32,826 bases of DNA from Cognatiluteimonas telluris (GCF_011320095.1 NZ_JAANOY010000021.1:1-32826), one strand, 5' to 3'. Shown: positions 17,538-26,954, counted from the first letter of the stretch. Notes: generated by a model from the sequence alone, not told the origin. A program made the numbers and translations.

Positions 17538-18454
17538 CGCGCGCTCCTTGCGGTAGCCGCGGTACCCAGGAACCACTGTTCGAGGGATGGCGCGGCGTAG
17601 GCGGATTCGAAGAGGTCCAGTCCGGCCTGGACCAGGCTGGCATTGACCCGGCTGGCCTCGCCACGTGCGATGCCATCGACCAGCATCGTGTTCGGCCCTT
17701 GCCGTTGCACCCGGTAGCCTTGCTGCGCCAGCAGGGCGCTGCCCTTGTCCGCATCGCAGACGGTCAGCGAGAGCGCGCCGGCCAGCGAACGCGTCAGTTC
17801 ATGGATCGAGGTCTGCAATCGCACGCGGCCGTTTTCCAGCAGGGCCAGGTGGGTCGCGGTTTTTTGCACTTCATCCAGCTGATGGCTGGCGAAGAATATG
17901 CTGCAGCCGACCACTTCGGGCAGGCTGGCCAGCAGCCGCCGCACTTCCTGGATGCCTTCCGGATCCAGGCCGTTGGTAGGCTCATCGAGGATGAGCAGTT
18001 GTGGTTGCCCTAGCAGCGCGTGCGCCAGCGCCAAGCGCTGTTTCATCCCAAGAGAATAATGTTCGATGCGCAGCTTCCGCTCCGCGTGGAGGCCGACGAT
18101 CGCCAGCACCCGGTCGATCTGCGACCTGGGCAGGCGCTTGAGCGCGCAGCCGATCGCCAGGAACTCGTTGGCGTTGAGGTTGGGATAGGCGCTGGGTGCA
18201 TCGACGATGCAGCCGACCTGCGCCAGGATGTCCCGGCGCTGGCGACGGATGTCCTTCCCCAGCACGCAGACCCGACCGCGGTCGGCGCCCAGCAGCCCGA
18301 CGATCAGCCGGATGGTGGTGGACTTACCCTGTCCGTTATTGCCGAGGAAGGCGAAAATACTGCGCGCCGGGACCGACAGCCTCAGGTCCTCGAGCACGGG
18401 TCGCTGGCCGAAGGCCTTGTGCACGCCTTCCAGTTCGATGACGGTCTGTGCCAT
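17534..18454 (-). CDS. ABC transporter ATPase, LanF/BcrA-like
   Basis: A 306-residue nucleotide-binding protein. Walker A is GNNGQGKST, the signature is the divergent YSLGMKQRLALA, Walker B is LLILDEPTNGLD and the switch histidine is in FFASHQLDEVQ. The SLGMKQR signature is typical of the bacitracin (BcrA) and lantibiotic-immunity (LanF) group rather than of exporters of unmodified peptides. The C-terminal 90 residues are the usual accessory domain. The ATG at 18454 starts 14 bases after the second exporter gene, and the stop overlaps the permease start. Together with that permease it is the likely self-protection pump for the product of this operon. Confidence 0.87.
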   Translation of the reverse strand: MAQTVIELEGVHKAFGQRPVLEDLRLSVPARSIFAFLGNNGQGKSTTIRLIVGLLGADRGRVCVLGKDIRRQRRDILAQVGCIVDAPSAYPNLNANEFLAIGCALKRLPRSQIDRVLAIVGLHAERKLRIEHYSLGMKQRLALAHALLGQPQLLILDEPTNGLDPEGIQEVRRLLASLPEVVGCSIFFASHQLDEVQKTATHLALLENGRVRLQTSIHELTRSLAGALSLTVCDADKGSALLAQQGYRVQRQGPNTMLVDGIARGEASRVNASLVQAGLDLFESAYAAPSLEQWFLGTAATARSAR

Positions 18455-18468
18455 GGTCTTCCGTGAAG

Positions 18469-20475
18469 TTAGTAGGCGGGCAAGGTCTGGCGCAACGCGT
18501 TGTTCCGCCGTTGCACGGTATGGCTGGCCGAGATGATGGTGCGGTCCTGGCGTTGCAGCAACGTGCTGATGTGATCGGCTCCAACCTCGTCGATGTTCGC
18601 CAACGGCTCGTCCAGCAGCAACAGGTCGCGGTCCGAAGCCAAGGCGGCCGTGAGCGCCAGCAACTGGCGTTGCCCACCCGATAGCGTGGCGCCGCCGTGC
18701 GGCAGCGGGGTGTCGTAGTGCATGGCCAATGCGTCGACCACCACGTCCAGGCCGGTCAGCACCGCCGTTTCCAGCAGGCACTTGCGGGTGGCGCCACCGG
18801 AGAGGATGCGCAGGTTCTCCATGATCGTGCCGGCGAAGATCTGGGTGAACTGCGGCAGGTACAGCAGCCGTTGCCGGGCACGGTCGGGGGCGAGGCCGGC
18901 GATGTCGACGGTGCCGCGCTCCGGAACGTAAAGGCCCGCCAGCAAGCGCAGCACCGTGCTCTTGCCGCAGCCAGAGGGGCCCTGGAGGACCAGCTTGGTG
19001 CCGGCCGCCAGTTCCAGGTGGTAGTCCCGCAGCACGTACCGGCCGTCATTGCCATAACGGAACCAGACGTCAGTGAGGACGATCGGCCGCGACAGCCTTC
19101 GCGCCGGGCCTGGTGCCGCGCGCGGCAAGGGCGGCATTGAAAACAACTCGGCCGTCCGCGCCAACTGCGGCTGGAGCACCAGCAGCGCCAGCCCGGCGTC
19201 CACCATGCCCGACATCGCGCGCAGGAAGGCATCGCCCAGGAGCAGGAAGCCGAACAGCGGCCCCAGTCCGAGCTCGCCATGGAGCACGCTGTATCCCCCC
19301 CAGACAAGCATGGTCACCGAGAAGGCCTGGCGGGTGAAGTCCATCCCCACCTGCGGCAACAAGCCGATGCGCTGGCGGCGCAGGGTGAAATCCAGCTCGC
19401 GGCCAAAATACCGCAACCAGCGGGCGTGGCTGGCCCGCTCCGCCCCCGCCGCCTTGATGGTGCGTACACCGGCGATCAACTCGGTCAGGTAACCGCGCTG
19501 GCGCGCCTGCGCCTTGACCTCTTCGCGTTGCTGGCGCGCCTGCGCACGACCGGCCGCGAATGCCAGCAGTGCCATCAGCAGCGACGCCAGCAGCATCAGG
19601 ACGGTGGGTGCCCAGAGTTTCACTCCCATCGCGATCAGGTAGCCGATGACCAGGGTGCCGTCGACCAGGGTGCCGAGCGCGCGTTCGGCAAACAACGTCC
19701 GGGCAACGGAGATGCCGGAAAATGCCTGCAGGAATTCGCCCGTGGTGAACTGTTGCAGCTGCGCGAACCGCAAGCGCAGCACGTGGTCGAGAAAACCGCG
19801 CTTGACGGTGACCTCCAGCCGGGTCATCGCGAACAACACCACCCGGTCGCGAAACCAGGTGATGGCGCCGGTGAACACGGCGGCCATCACCACGCTTGCC
19901 GCCGCCAGCCGCAACAGCGAGGTCGCCCCATCCGGAAGCGCCCGCCCGAGGACGAGGCCCGACAGCTCCGGACTCACCAAGACGAGCAACTGCAGCGGAA
20001 TGGCGGCCAGCGCCACGCAGGCGAGCGGGCGGCGATGCTGCAGTGCCAGCCGCCAGGCTCGCCCCCACAGGGTGCAGTCGTCGGGCAGCCGCGGCAGCAA
20101 TTCGATCGCCATGCCGGAAAGGGATGCTGCAAGCGCGTCGCTACCGGCCTGCCACACCCCGCCCTGGCCTTCGAGGATGAACTGGCGGCGACCGCTGCGC
20201 GCGCGCAGGACCAGCCAGGCCTCATCGCCCGTCTGTACGAGCGCGGGCACGTCGAGGCTGTGCAGGCGGCCCGGATCGATCCGAACACAATGGGCCGGCA
20301 GGCCGTGGAATTCCAGCAGCGGCAGCATCGCCTCGGCGGCTGTCTCGCCACGCCATTGTTCCTGCAGTTCGACCAGCGACGTTTCCGCCGAGCCGGCGAG
20401 TGTCAGCAGGCGCCATGTCGCGACGTCGGCGGGCAATCCCTGCCATGAGGACCCCGCGTTCCGGGACTCAGGCAT
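18469..20475 (-). CDS. Second ABC exporter with degenerate peptidase-like N-terminus (NHLM-type)
   Basis: A 668-residue ABC half-exporter. Residues 1 to about 135 align in outline with a C39 peptidase-like fold (RLHSLDVPALVQTGDEAWLV to SLSGMAIEL), but no catalytic Cys or His is present. Residues about 150-430 hold six spans. The ATPase domain has Walker A GPSGCGKST, signature LSGGQRQLLALT, Walker B LLLLDEPLANID and switch histidine SASHTV. It overlaps the upstream exporter gene by eight bases. An adjacent pair, one exporter with peptidase and one without, plus an HlyD protein, is the arrangement of nitrile-hydratase-leader-microcin (NHLM) type secretion loci. It may form a heterodimer with its neighbour, which is inference. 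Confidence 0.86.
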   Translation of the reverse strand: MPESRNAGSSWQGLPADVATWRLLTLAGSAETSLVELQEQWRGETAAEAMLPLLEFHGLPAHCVRIDPGRLHSLDVPALVQTGDEAWLVLRARSGRRQFILEGQGGVWQAGSDALAASLSGMAIELLPRLPDDCTLWGRAWRLALQHRRPLACVALAAIPLQLLVLVSPELSGLVLGRALPDGATSLLRLAAASVVMAAVFTGAITWFRDRVVLFAMTRLEVTVKRGFLDHVLRLRFAQLQQFTTGEFLQAFSGISVARTLFAERALGTLVDGTLVIGYLIAMGVKLWAPTVLMLLASLLMALLAFAAGRAQARQQREEVKAQARQRGYLTELIAGVRTIKAAGAERASHARWLRYFGRELDFTLRRQRIGLLPQVGMDFTRQAFSVTMLVWGGYSVLHGELGLGPLFGFLLLGDAFLRAMSGMVDAGLALLVLQPQLARTAELFSMPPLPRAAPGPARRLSRPIVLTDVWFRYGNDGRYVLRDYHLELAAGTKLVLQGPSGCGKSTVLRLLAGLYVPERGTVDIAGLAPDRARQRLLYLPQFTQIFAGTIMENLRILSGGATRKCLLETAVLTGLDVVVDALAMHYDTPLPHGGATLSGGQRQLLALTAALASDRDLLLLDEPLANIDEVGADHISTLLQRQDRTIISASHTVQRRNNALRQTLPAY

Positions 20476-22657
20476 GGGCCGCCTCGTCTTCCAGTCCATG
20501 CACCAGGTCGCGGAACCGTCCTTCCTGGTCCGCGAGCGTGGCATAGGTCCCCTGCTGGACCAGTCGACCGGCGTCCAGGACCAGGATGCGGTCGGCGTCC
20601 TTCACCGTCTGCAATCGGTGGGCGATCACGATCCGGGTGCACCCCAGGCCGGCGAGGTTGGCGTGGATCCGCGCCTCGGTGGGCAGGTCGAGGGCGCTGG
20701 TGGCCTCGTCCAGCAGCAGCAGCGCCGGCTGATGGGCCAGCGCGCGCGCCAGGCTCAGGCGCTGGCGTTGTCCGCCGGACAGCAGGTTGCCATTCTCGCC
20801 GACACGGCTGGCATAACCCGCGGGCATGGCATCGATGACGTCGTCCACGCACGCCAGCCGCGCCGCATGCCGCAGCCGTTCCAGCGGCAGCCCGGGCGCG
20901 TTGAGGGCGAGGTTGGCGCGTACCGTGTCGTCGAACAGGAAGGTGTCCTGCAGTACGACCCCGATCTGGCCGCGCAACGCCGGCAGATGCAGGCGGCGCA
21001 GGTCGCGACCATCGAAACGGACACTCCCGTGGGTGGGCAGGTGCATGCCCAGCAACAGCCGGGCCAGGGTGGACTTCCCGGCGCCGGACCGGCCGACGAT
21101 CGCGATCTTCTCGCCCGGCTGGATCGCCAGCGAAATTCCGTGCAGCACCCACGGCGACTGGGCGTCGTAGCGGAAGCTGACCTCCTCCAGTTCGATCGCG
21201 CCGGCCAGTCGGCCCGGGTCTTCGTCGCCGGATTCCTCCACCGGTGTTTCCAGGACATCGTCCAGGCGCCGCAAGTGCGTGCCCAGCAGCTGCAGGTCCA
21301 TCGCCGCGGCGGTCAGCGATTCCAGCGGAGCCGTGAACAGTCCCTGCAGGGTCATGAAGGCGGCGAACACCCCCAGCGTCATTTCCCGGGCCAGCACCGC
21401 CTGCCCGCCGACCCACAACACCGACGCCATGACGCAGCCGCTGAGCACGCCGGTCAGCTGGGCGGCGTTGACCTCAAGGTAACGACGCTGCACGCGGCGA
21501 TTGGTGGCCTGCACCATCGCGCGATGCCAGCGATCCAGCACGCGGTGTTCGGCGCCCAGCGCCTTGGTGGACTCCAGCCCGCTCAATGCGTTGACCAGGG
21601 CACCTTCCTCATTGCCGCTACTGGCAAGTTCCCCCGCCATCAGGCGCCGACTGCGCTGTCGCAGCGCGAGCAGTTGGCCCACCCGCAACAACCCAAGCCC
21701 GATCACGATCAGGCCCAGCTTCCACTCGAATGCAAGCATCAGCAGCGCGTAGCCGAGCAAGGTCGACAGATCCAGCAGCGCGGAAACGGACTGGCTGCCG
21801 AACAATGCGCGCAGCACGGTATTGGCCTGCACCCGCTGCACCAGGTCGCCAGCTTCGCGTTGCAGGAAGAACCCCAGCGGCAGGTGCAGAAGGTGATCGA
21901 GGAAGCGGCCCATCAGGCTCAGGTCCATCGCGTTCTGCAGACCCTGCAGGACCCAGTTGCGCACCAGGCCGAGCGCGACCCGCGCCAGCACCGCCATTCC
22001 CATTCCGAAAGCGAGGCCCCAGAGCCACTGTTCCTGATGCGGGGCGATCGCGCGGTCGAGCAGGATTTCCACCGCCAAGGGAAACACCAGTCCCAGCAGC
22101 TGCAAGGCCAGTGAAGCCAGCACCAACTGGAGCAGATTGGGGACGTATCGCGACAACAGCGATCGGTAGCGGGCCAGGCTGGGCCGGCTGGCGGCACGCG
22201 GGCGGAATTGGGTCGACCGCTCGAAAGTCAGCGCGACACCGGTGAAGTGGCGGCCGACGTCGTCCAGCCCGATCGTGTGGCGGCCGGACCGGGGATCGAC
22301 GATCACCGCGCTGCGCGCGCCCAGGCGCTCCAGCACCACGAAATGATTGAAATCCCAATGCAGGATCGCCGGCAACGGCAACGTGGCCAGTCCGGCGACG
22401 TCCCGGATCTGGCGTCCTTCGCTGAGCATTCCCAAAGCGCGTGCCGCATGAACCAGGCCCAGCGCATTGGCGCCGTCGCGCGACACGCCGCAGGATCTGC
22501 GCAACTCGGCCAGCGGCACGTGGTGGCCGTGGCAGCCGAGCACCATGGCCAGGCAGGCCGCGCCGCATTCGGCCAGCTCCATCTGCGCGATGAATCCGAC
22601 CTTCCTGCGTGCGGCCCGGCCTGCACGCCGCTCCGCCTGCCTGGTCACCTGAACCAT
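20468..22657 (-). CDS. lanT: Peptidase-containing ABC exporter (LanT-like, C39)
   Basis: A 729-residue bifunctional transporter that would remove the leader after a double glycine and export the modified peptide. The N-terminal C39 peptidase has oxyanion Gln25 and catalytic Cys31 in AQMELAECGAACLAMVLG, His105 in HWDFNHFVVLE and Asp121 in VDPRSG. Six membrane spans lie between about 160 and 440. The ATPase domain has Walker A GRSGAGKST, signature LLSGGQRQRLSLA, Walker B LLLLDEATSALD and His in IVIAHRLQT. The gene overlaps the HlyD stop by 13 bases. Peptidase and ATPase residues are all intact. The matching cleavage site is IQGG in the precursor at the start of the operon. Confidence 0.93.
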   Translation of the reverse strand: MVQVTRQAERRAGRAARRKVGFIAQMELAECGAACLAMVLGCHGHHVPLAELRRSCGVSRDGANALGLVHAARALGMLSEGRQIRDVAGLATLPLPAILHWDFNHFVVLERLGARSAVIVDPRSGRHTIGLDDVGRHFTGVALTFERSTQFRPRAASRPSLARYRSLLSRYVPNLLQLVLASLALQLLGLVFPLAVEILLDRAIAPHQEQWLWGLAFGMGMAVLARVALGLVRNWVLQGLQNAMDLSLMGRFLDHLLHLPLGFFLQREAGDLVQRVQANTVLRALFGSQSVSALLDLSTLLGYALLMLAFEWKLGLIVIGLGLLRVGQLLALRQRSRRLMAGELASSGNEEGALVNALSGLESTKALGAEHRVLDRWHRAMVQATNRRVQRRYLEVNAAQLTGVLSGCVMASVLWVGGQAVLAREMTLGVFAAFMTLQGLFTAPLESLTAAAMDLQLLGTHLRRLDDVLETPVEESGDEDPGRLAGAIELEEVSFRYDAQSPWVLHGISLAIQPGEKIAIVGRSGAGKSTLARLLLGMHLPTHGSVRFDGRDLRRLHLPALRGQIGVVLQDTFLFDDTVRANLALNAPGLPLERLRHAARLACVDDVIDAMPAGYASRVGENGNLLSGGQRQRLSLARALAHQPALLLLDEATSALDLPTEARIHANLAGLGCTRIVIAHRLQTVKDADRILVLDAGRLVQQGTYATLADQEGRFRDLVHGLEDEAAHA

Positions 22658-23871
22658 CGCGCCAAGGGCTTCAACAGCATCGTGATCGGGCGCTGGTGGC
22701 GCAGCATGAAGCGGACCTGCATCAGCATGCCGCTGCGCAGCCGCACGCCAGAGTTGGTGGCGGCCGAAGCGTCGGTGAGTTCCAGTTCGACCCGATAGGC
22801 GGGCTCCCCGAGGCTGCCGTTCTCTCCCAGCGCGTCGCGGACTTCATACGGCGCCGCCAGGTCGTTGCTGATCTTCGCGACGCGTGCCCCGAGTGAACCG
22901 AATTCGCCATAGGGAAGCTGCTGCAGTTCCAGCCGCACCGGATCGCCGACCTTCACGAATGCGCGATCCTTCTCCGGCAGGAATGACACCACGCGCAACG
23001 GCGTGCCCTTGGGAATGAGCTTGCCGAGCACGCTGCCGGCGGCCACCACATCGCCCGGGCGGACCAGCACGGCGTCGACCGTGCCGGCCTCCGGCGCACG
23101 CACGACCGCCTGCCTGAGGTCGAACTCCAAGGCTTGCCGGTTCGACAGCGCGGTCTTGAGCGCCTGCCGTTGCTGCCACAGGTCGGACTCCTGGCGGCTG
23201 TTGACGAGGGCCAGTTCCTGGCGCGCCTGCGCGATCCCCTGCTCGGTGCCGGCCAGTTCGCGCGCGGCTCCGGCATAGGCTTCGCGCGCATCGACAACAT
23301 TGAATTTGCTGACAACGCCGCTGTCGGCCAAGGACTCCAGTGCCCTCCACTTTCTTTCGTAGGCGGCAAGCGACGTGCGCTGGCTGGCGATCTGGCCCTG
23401 CATGCCCTCGATGCGCGCGTTGATGCTGGCGACCTGCTGTTCGTACAGCGCACGCTGGCGGCGCGCGACCTCGCCGAAATCCGATTTCAACAGCGTCACC
23501 TCGCGCTCGGACTGCATCAGTTGGCCGTGGACAGCGGGCATGTCGAGCCGGAGGACGGTGTCGCCGGCGCGCACCTGCCGTCCCGATGGGGCCTGCACCG
23601 ATTGCACCGTGCCAGCCACCTGGCTGACGAGCAGGCGCACGCCGTCGCCAGGACGCAGGATGCCCACGGCGCGCGCGTTGACCTCGACCGAACCGACCAC
23701 CGAGAGGATCAACGCAATGGCCAGCGCGGCAACCACCAGCCACAACAGCCACCAGGTCCATGGCGGGGATACGAGCAGGCGCTCGCGCGCCTCGACCGCG
23801 TCGCGCTGGTGTTGGTCACGCGCCTGCGGACGGAACAGGTCTTCGGGCCGCGGATATTCGGGAATCGTCAT
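22645..23871 (-). CDS. HlyD-type periplasmic adaptor of lanthipeptide exporter
   Basis: A 408-residue membrane-fusion protein. A cytoplasmic N-terminus (MTIPEYPRPEDLFRPQ) leads to one membrane span at about 39-60, a lipoyl half-motif (GTVQSVQAPSGRQVRAGDTV), a long alpha-helical hairpin (about 120-240) with heptad-like Leu/Ala/Gln/Arg pattern, the second lipoyl half (VVRAPEAGTVDAVLVRPGD) and a beta-barrel. It would bridge the ABC exporters to an outer-membrane TolC-like channel, which is not encoded here. An in-frame GTG at 23889 overlaps the lanM stop as GTGA and is an equally plausible coupled start that adds six residues. The presence of HlyD fits a Gram-negative producer. Confidence 0.9.
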   Translation of the reverse strand: MTIPEYPRPEDLFRPQARDQHQRDAVEARERLLVSPPWTWWLLWLVVAALAIALILSVVGSVEVNARAVGILRPGDGVRLLVSQVAGTVQSVQAPSGRQVRAGDTVLRLDMPAVHGQLMQSEREVTLLKSDFGEVARRQRALYEQQVASINARIEGMQGQIASQRTSLAAYERKWRALESLADSGVVSKFNVVDAREAYAGAARELAGTEQGIAQARQELALVNSRQESDLWQQRQALKTALSNRQALEFDLRQAVVRAPEAGTVDAVLVRPGDVVAAGSVLGKLIPKGTPLRVVSFLPEKDRAFVKVGDPVRLELQQLPYGEFGSLGARVAKISNDLAAPYEVRDALGENGSLGEPAYRVELELTDASAATNSGVRLRSGMLMQVRFMLRHQRPITMLLKPLARWFR

Positions 23872-23885
23872 CGGGTCTGGGCTGT

Positions 23886-26738
23886 TCACGCTTGCAGTGC
23901 ATGTCGCCGAAGGCTGTCGACCTTGCCCGACAGCCGGCTGACGCCGCACAGTACCGAGGGAACCTCGCCTGGCCGCGCCATGCGCAAGCACTGGTAAGCG
24001 ATTCCGGTGAGCCCGGGCATCAATCCCATCGGATGGGAAACCACGGCATTGAGCCGCAGGTCGCCCTGCGCGAGGCGCGCGAGGAGGCGCTCCGCGCGGT
24101 CGACGATGACCGGAAGCAGCTGGTCGCCCCCCTCGCATTCGGCGTGGCACAGAAGCAGTTCGAGGCTGCCGAACGCGCCCGACAGCAGCGAGTGGCCACC
24201 ATCCAGGCCATGGGCCACGGTGGTCTGCACGGCGATGTCGAGGTCTTCGCGTATCCGCGCCGTGTCGATGCCCGCGCGCAGCAGGCCCAGCCGCGCCAGT
24301 CCGATGCCAGGTGCGCCGTGGGCCCAGGACACTGCGGCGACCGGTTTGTCCCCGTGCTCGTTGACGACGTATTCGCGGCAGTCGCGCCAGTTGCCGGTTT
24401 CGGGCATGAACAGCGTATGTTCGTATTCCAGCGCGCGCAGGCTTGCCTGGCGATAATGTTCCTCGCCGGTGGCCTCGAACAGGCGCCCGAATGCGAGAGC
24501 GAATCCCGACGCCCCGTGTGCCAGGCCCGAGAGCGGCTGCGAACTGGTGATCCGCCAGCCATAGCCAGGGATGCCTTCGTGCCGGTGTTCCAGCAGGTGC
24601 TCAGCGCTGGCACGCGCCAATGCCAGCGCGCGTGGCGAAGCACCCGCGGCGTGCAGCTCCGTGCATGCAATGATGAAACCCGCGCTGCCGGCGATGACGC
24701 CGTAGTTGCCATCGGCGTGCACCAACTGGTCGAACTGCGGATCCTCTAGCAACGCACGCGCCTGGTGGAGGTAGCCGAATTCACACGCCTGCTGTGCCAG
24801 CCTGGCAAGCATGAAAATGATGCTGCCCCAGCCGGCGTACAGGCCCAGGGAGCGGATTGCCGAGCCGGACTCGCGCAGTCGTCGCATCAGGTAGTGCAGC
24901 GCGCGATTCGACAGGTCGCGGTATTCGATGTTTCCGGTGACGCGTGCCAGCTGCTGGAAGAACAGGATCTCGCCCGGCATGCCGCTGTGCAGGTCGTGGA
25001 AGGCAGGCACCAGTTCGAACGCGCTGTTGTCCAGCGCCTTCGACTTGTGCACCAGCCAACTCGCATTCGCGCCGTCGACATGCATCTGGTCGCGAATCTT
25101 CTCTCCGATCGATGTCGCAACTTCGACCAGGCGTTCGCGAAGGGGCGCCGCCCCGCCCTCGGTGGCAGCGCGAAGGCCGGGTCCGCGCGCCGGTCGTGGG
25201 CGCGGGTCGTGCATGCGGATGGCATTGGCGATCATCCAGCATTGCTGGTTGAGGTCATCGGTGCACAGGCCGTCGATTTTCCTCAGCACCGCCTGCAGGC
25301 CACTTTCCTCGAAGAACCCATGGATGCATCCATCATCGGCGTACCAGAGATCGCGGCTGTCGACGCGCGTGCTGAACTGGGGAACATCGCCGCGCTGGAG
25401 ATCGGCGATCTCAAAATCGACGAAGCGCGCTGCGGTCGGGTAGGTCGCGACGACCGCGCGCAAACGGGCAAAATGGGCCGCACTGGCGTCCGCGCACAGC
25501 ATCAGGCTGGGGTGCCTGGATTCATTTAGCAGGTGCACGTACGTCGCGGTGTGGCGGAAGATCACCCGGATTTCTGCCTGGGCGCAGGCGTTGACCAGTC
25601 CGCGGAATGCGTCGCGTCGCTGCAGGATCGCGCGATACACCAGCGCAAATCCCTCCTGCAGGTTGGCGATGTGGCCTGGACCCACTTGGATCGGCGTGTC
25701 GCCCAGCCGCGGGATGTTTTGTCCCCCCGACAGCGCGAGGCGTTCGCGGGTGAAACCAAGCCCCCCTGAATGGTCCTGGACCAGGAGCATGCGCTCCAGC
25801 CCGGGCTCGCCGGCGGCGTCGACAATGCCGCCGACTTCGGGAAAGCCGTCGCAGCCGGCAAGGAAACGCGTGGGGAGGATGCCGACTTTCAGCACCGATG
25901 CGTCGTAGCGCTCGTTGGCTTCGCCGCCTGCGGTGCGCGTCACCGGGCGGAAGAAGCTCTCCAGATCGACCAGGACCGGCTGCTCCGCGCAGGCGATGAT
26001 GTTCTCGTAGTGGAAGTCGGTGGCCTCAAGGACATACAACAAGGCCATCAGGCCACCCAGGCGCCGGTAATAGCGGCCGCTTGCCGCCTGGCCGGCAAGG
26101 CTGTCATGGCCGATGAACTCGACCCAACCATAGGCTCCGCGATCGATGTGGCGCGCGGAAGTTAATCCAAGGCCGCAGTGCGGATTGAGCCAGTCCAGCA
26201 GGAGCCCGAAATGAGAGTCGATCGCCAGGCTTCTTGGCTTGTAGACCAGGCGACGGCCGTCCGCGAACTCGAGCAACGCCACGCTCCGCCCGCCGCGATG
26301 CGTATCGCCGACGCCAGTGCGAACCCTGGCGACGACCAGTGGAGCGTCTCCCGGAAGCAGCTGCCTGCGAATTTCCGCTTCGTCGCAACGCCAGCGCTCG
26401 GCCAGCAGGGACGATTGCTCGAGCCAGGACGCGCACGCGGCATCCATGGCGCCGCGCAGCACCGGATATCGCCCATGGATGTATTCGCGCACCGCCGCCT
26501 GCTCCAGCAGGGAGCAAAAGGCGTCGAACGAAACGTCCGCTTCCACCAGCTTGTACTGGGTCACCAGCACTCGGTGCGTCAGTTCGAACAAGGTGCCGTA
26601 GAGGTCGCCCACCAGGTCCCTGGCAAAGGCTTCCCGCGTCGGTTGCGCACCGACGCCCGGGCCCAGGCGCCCTTCCAGCGCTTGCCTGCATTCTTCGGCG
26701 CGGTCCCGGAAGAACGCCGAAAGATTCCTTAGATCCAT
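23886..26738 (-). CDS. lanM: Class II lanthipeptide synthetase LanM lacking cyclase zinc ligands
   Basis: A 950-residue bifunctional enzyme that would phosphorylate and dehydrate Ser/Thr in the precursor and then form thioether rings. Dehydratase half (about 60-560): kinase-like Lys167 (LVYKPRSL), Asp241/His243/Asn246 (ATDFHYENI), Asp258 (VLVDLES), activation-loop Lys284 (LKVGILP) and the elimination motif FRHTATY at 394-400; all appear intact. Cyclase half (about 600-930) aligns clearly: GLAHGASG (738-745), WAHGAPGIGLARL (805 on), HSLLSGAFGSLELLL (849 on), GLMPGLTGIAY. The usual zinc ligands are Cys in WCHG and Cys-His in CHG; here they are Ala806, Leu852 and Ser853. A Cys-His pair (864-865) sits 12 residues downstream. 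No strong ribosome-binding site precedes the ATG at 26738. Confidence 0.93.
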   Translation of the reverse strand: MDLRNLSAFFRDRAEECRQALEGRLGPGVGAQPTREAFARDLVGDLYGTLFELTHRVLVTQYKLVEADVSFDAFCSLLEQAAVREYIHGRYPVLRGAMDAACASWLEQSSLLAERWRCDEAEIRRQLLPGDAPLVVARVRTGVGDTHRGGRSVALLEFADGRRLVYKPRSLAIDSHFGLLLDWLNPHCGLGLTSARHIDRGAYGWVEFIGHDSLAGQAASGRYYRRLGGLMALLYVLEATDFHYENIIACAEQPVLVDLESFFRPVTRTAGGEANERYDASVLKVGILPTRFLAGCDGFPEVGGIVDAAGEPGLERMLLVQDHSGGLGFTRERLALSGGQNIPRLGDTPIQVGPGHIANLQEGFALVYRAILQRRDAFRGLVNACAQAEIRVIFRHTATYVHLLNESRHPSLMLCADASAAHFARLRAVVATYPTAARFVDFEIADLQRGDVPQFSTRVDSRDLWYADDGCIHGFFEESGLQAVLRKIDGLCTDDLNQQCWMIANAIRMHDPRPRPARGPGLRAATEGGAAPLRERLVEVATSIGEKIRDQMHVDGANASWLVHKSKALDNSAFELVPAFHDLHSGMPGEILFFQQLARVTGNIEYRDLSNRALHYLMRRLRESGSAIRSLGLYAGWGSIIFMLARLAQQACEFGYLHQARALLEDPQFDQLVHADGNYGVIAGSAGFIIACTELHAAGASPRALALARASAEHLLEHRHEGIPGYGWRITSSQPLSGLAHGASGFALAFGRLFEATGEEHYRQASLRALEYEHTLFMPETGNWRDCREYVVNEHGDKPVAAVSWAHGAPGIGLARLGLLRAGIDTARIREDLDIAVQTTVAHGLDGGHSLLSGAFGSLELLLCHAECEGGDQLLPVIVDRAERLLARLAQGDLRLNAVVSHPMGLMPGLTGIAYQCLRMARPGEVPSVLCGVSRLSGKVDSLRRHALQA

Positions 26739-26954
26739 TGCGATCGCATTTGGGTTGTGGGTGCCAGGGCACGACTGGCCGTCCGCATGCATCGCGGCGT
26801 CGCATGCCAGGTCACCGCTGCATGTTTGATCGCCGTGTCGCGCGTCGTCGGGGAGGATTCAAGCGCTGGTTCGCATCCAGGCCGCGCCCGCTCCAGTGGC
26901 CGTTACGCGTCGGTTCGAGTCGGTGGTCCGGACTCGCCGTCCAACGGTTTTCCG
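26739..26954 (-). other. Leader region between attenuator hairpin and lanM
   Basis: 216 bases with no convincing gene on either strand. Short open frames on the minus strand lack a double-glycine leader and cysteine pattern, so I see no second precursor. No good promoter was recognised. The region probably belongs to the read-through transcript from lanA. Confidence 0.4.
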
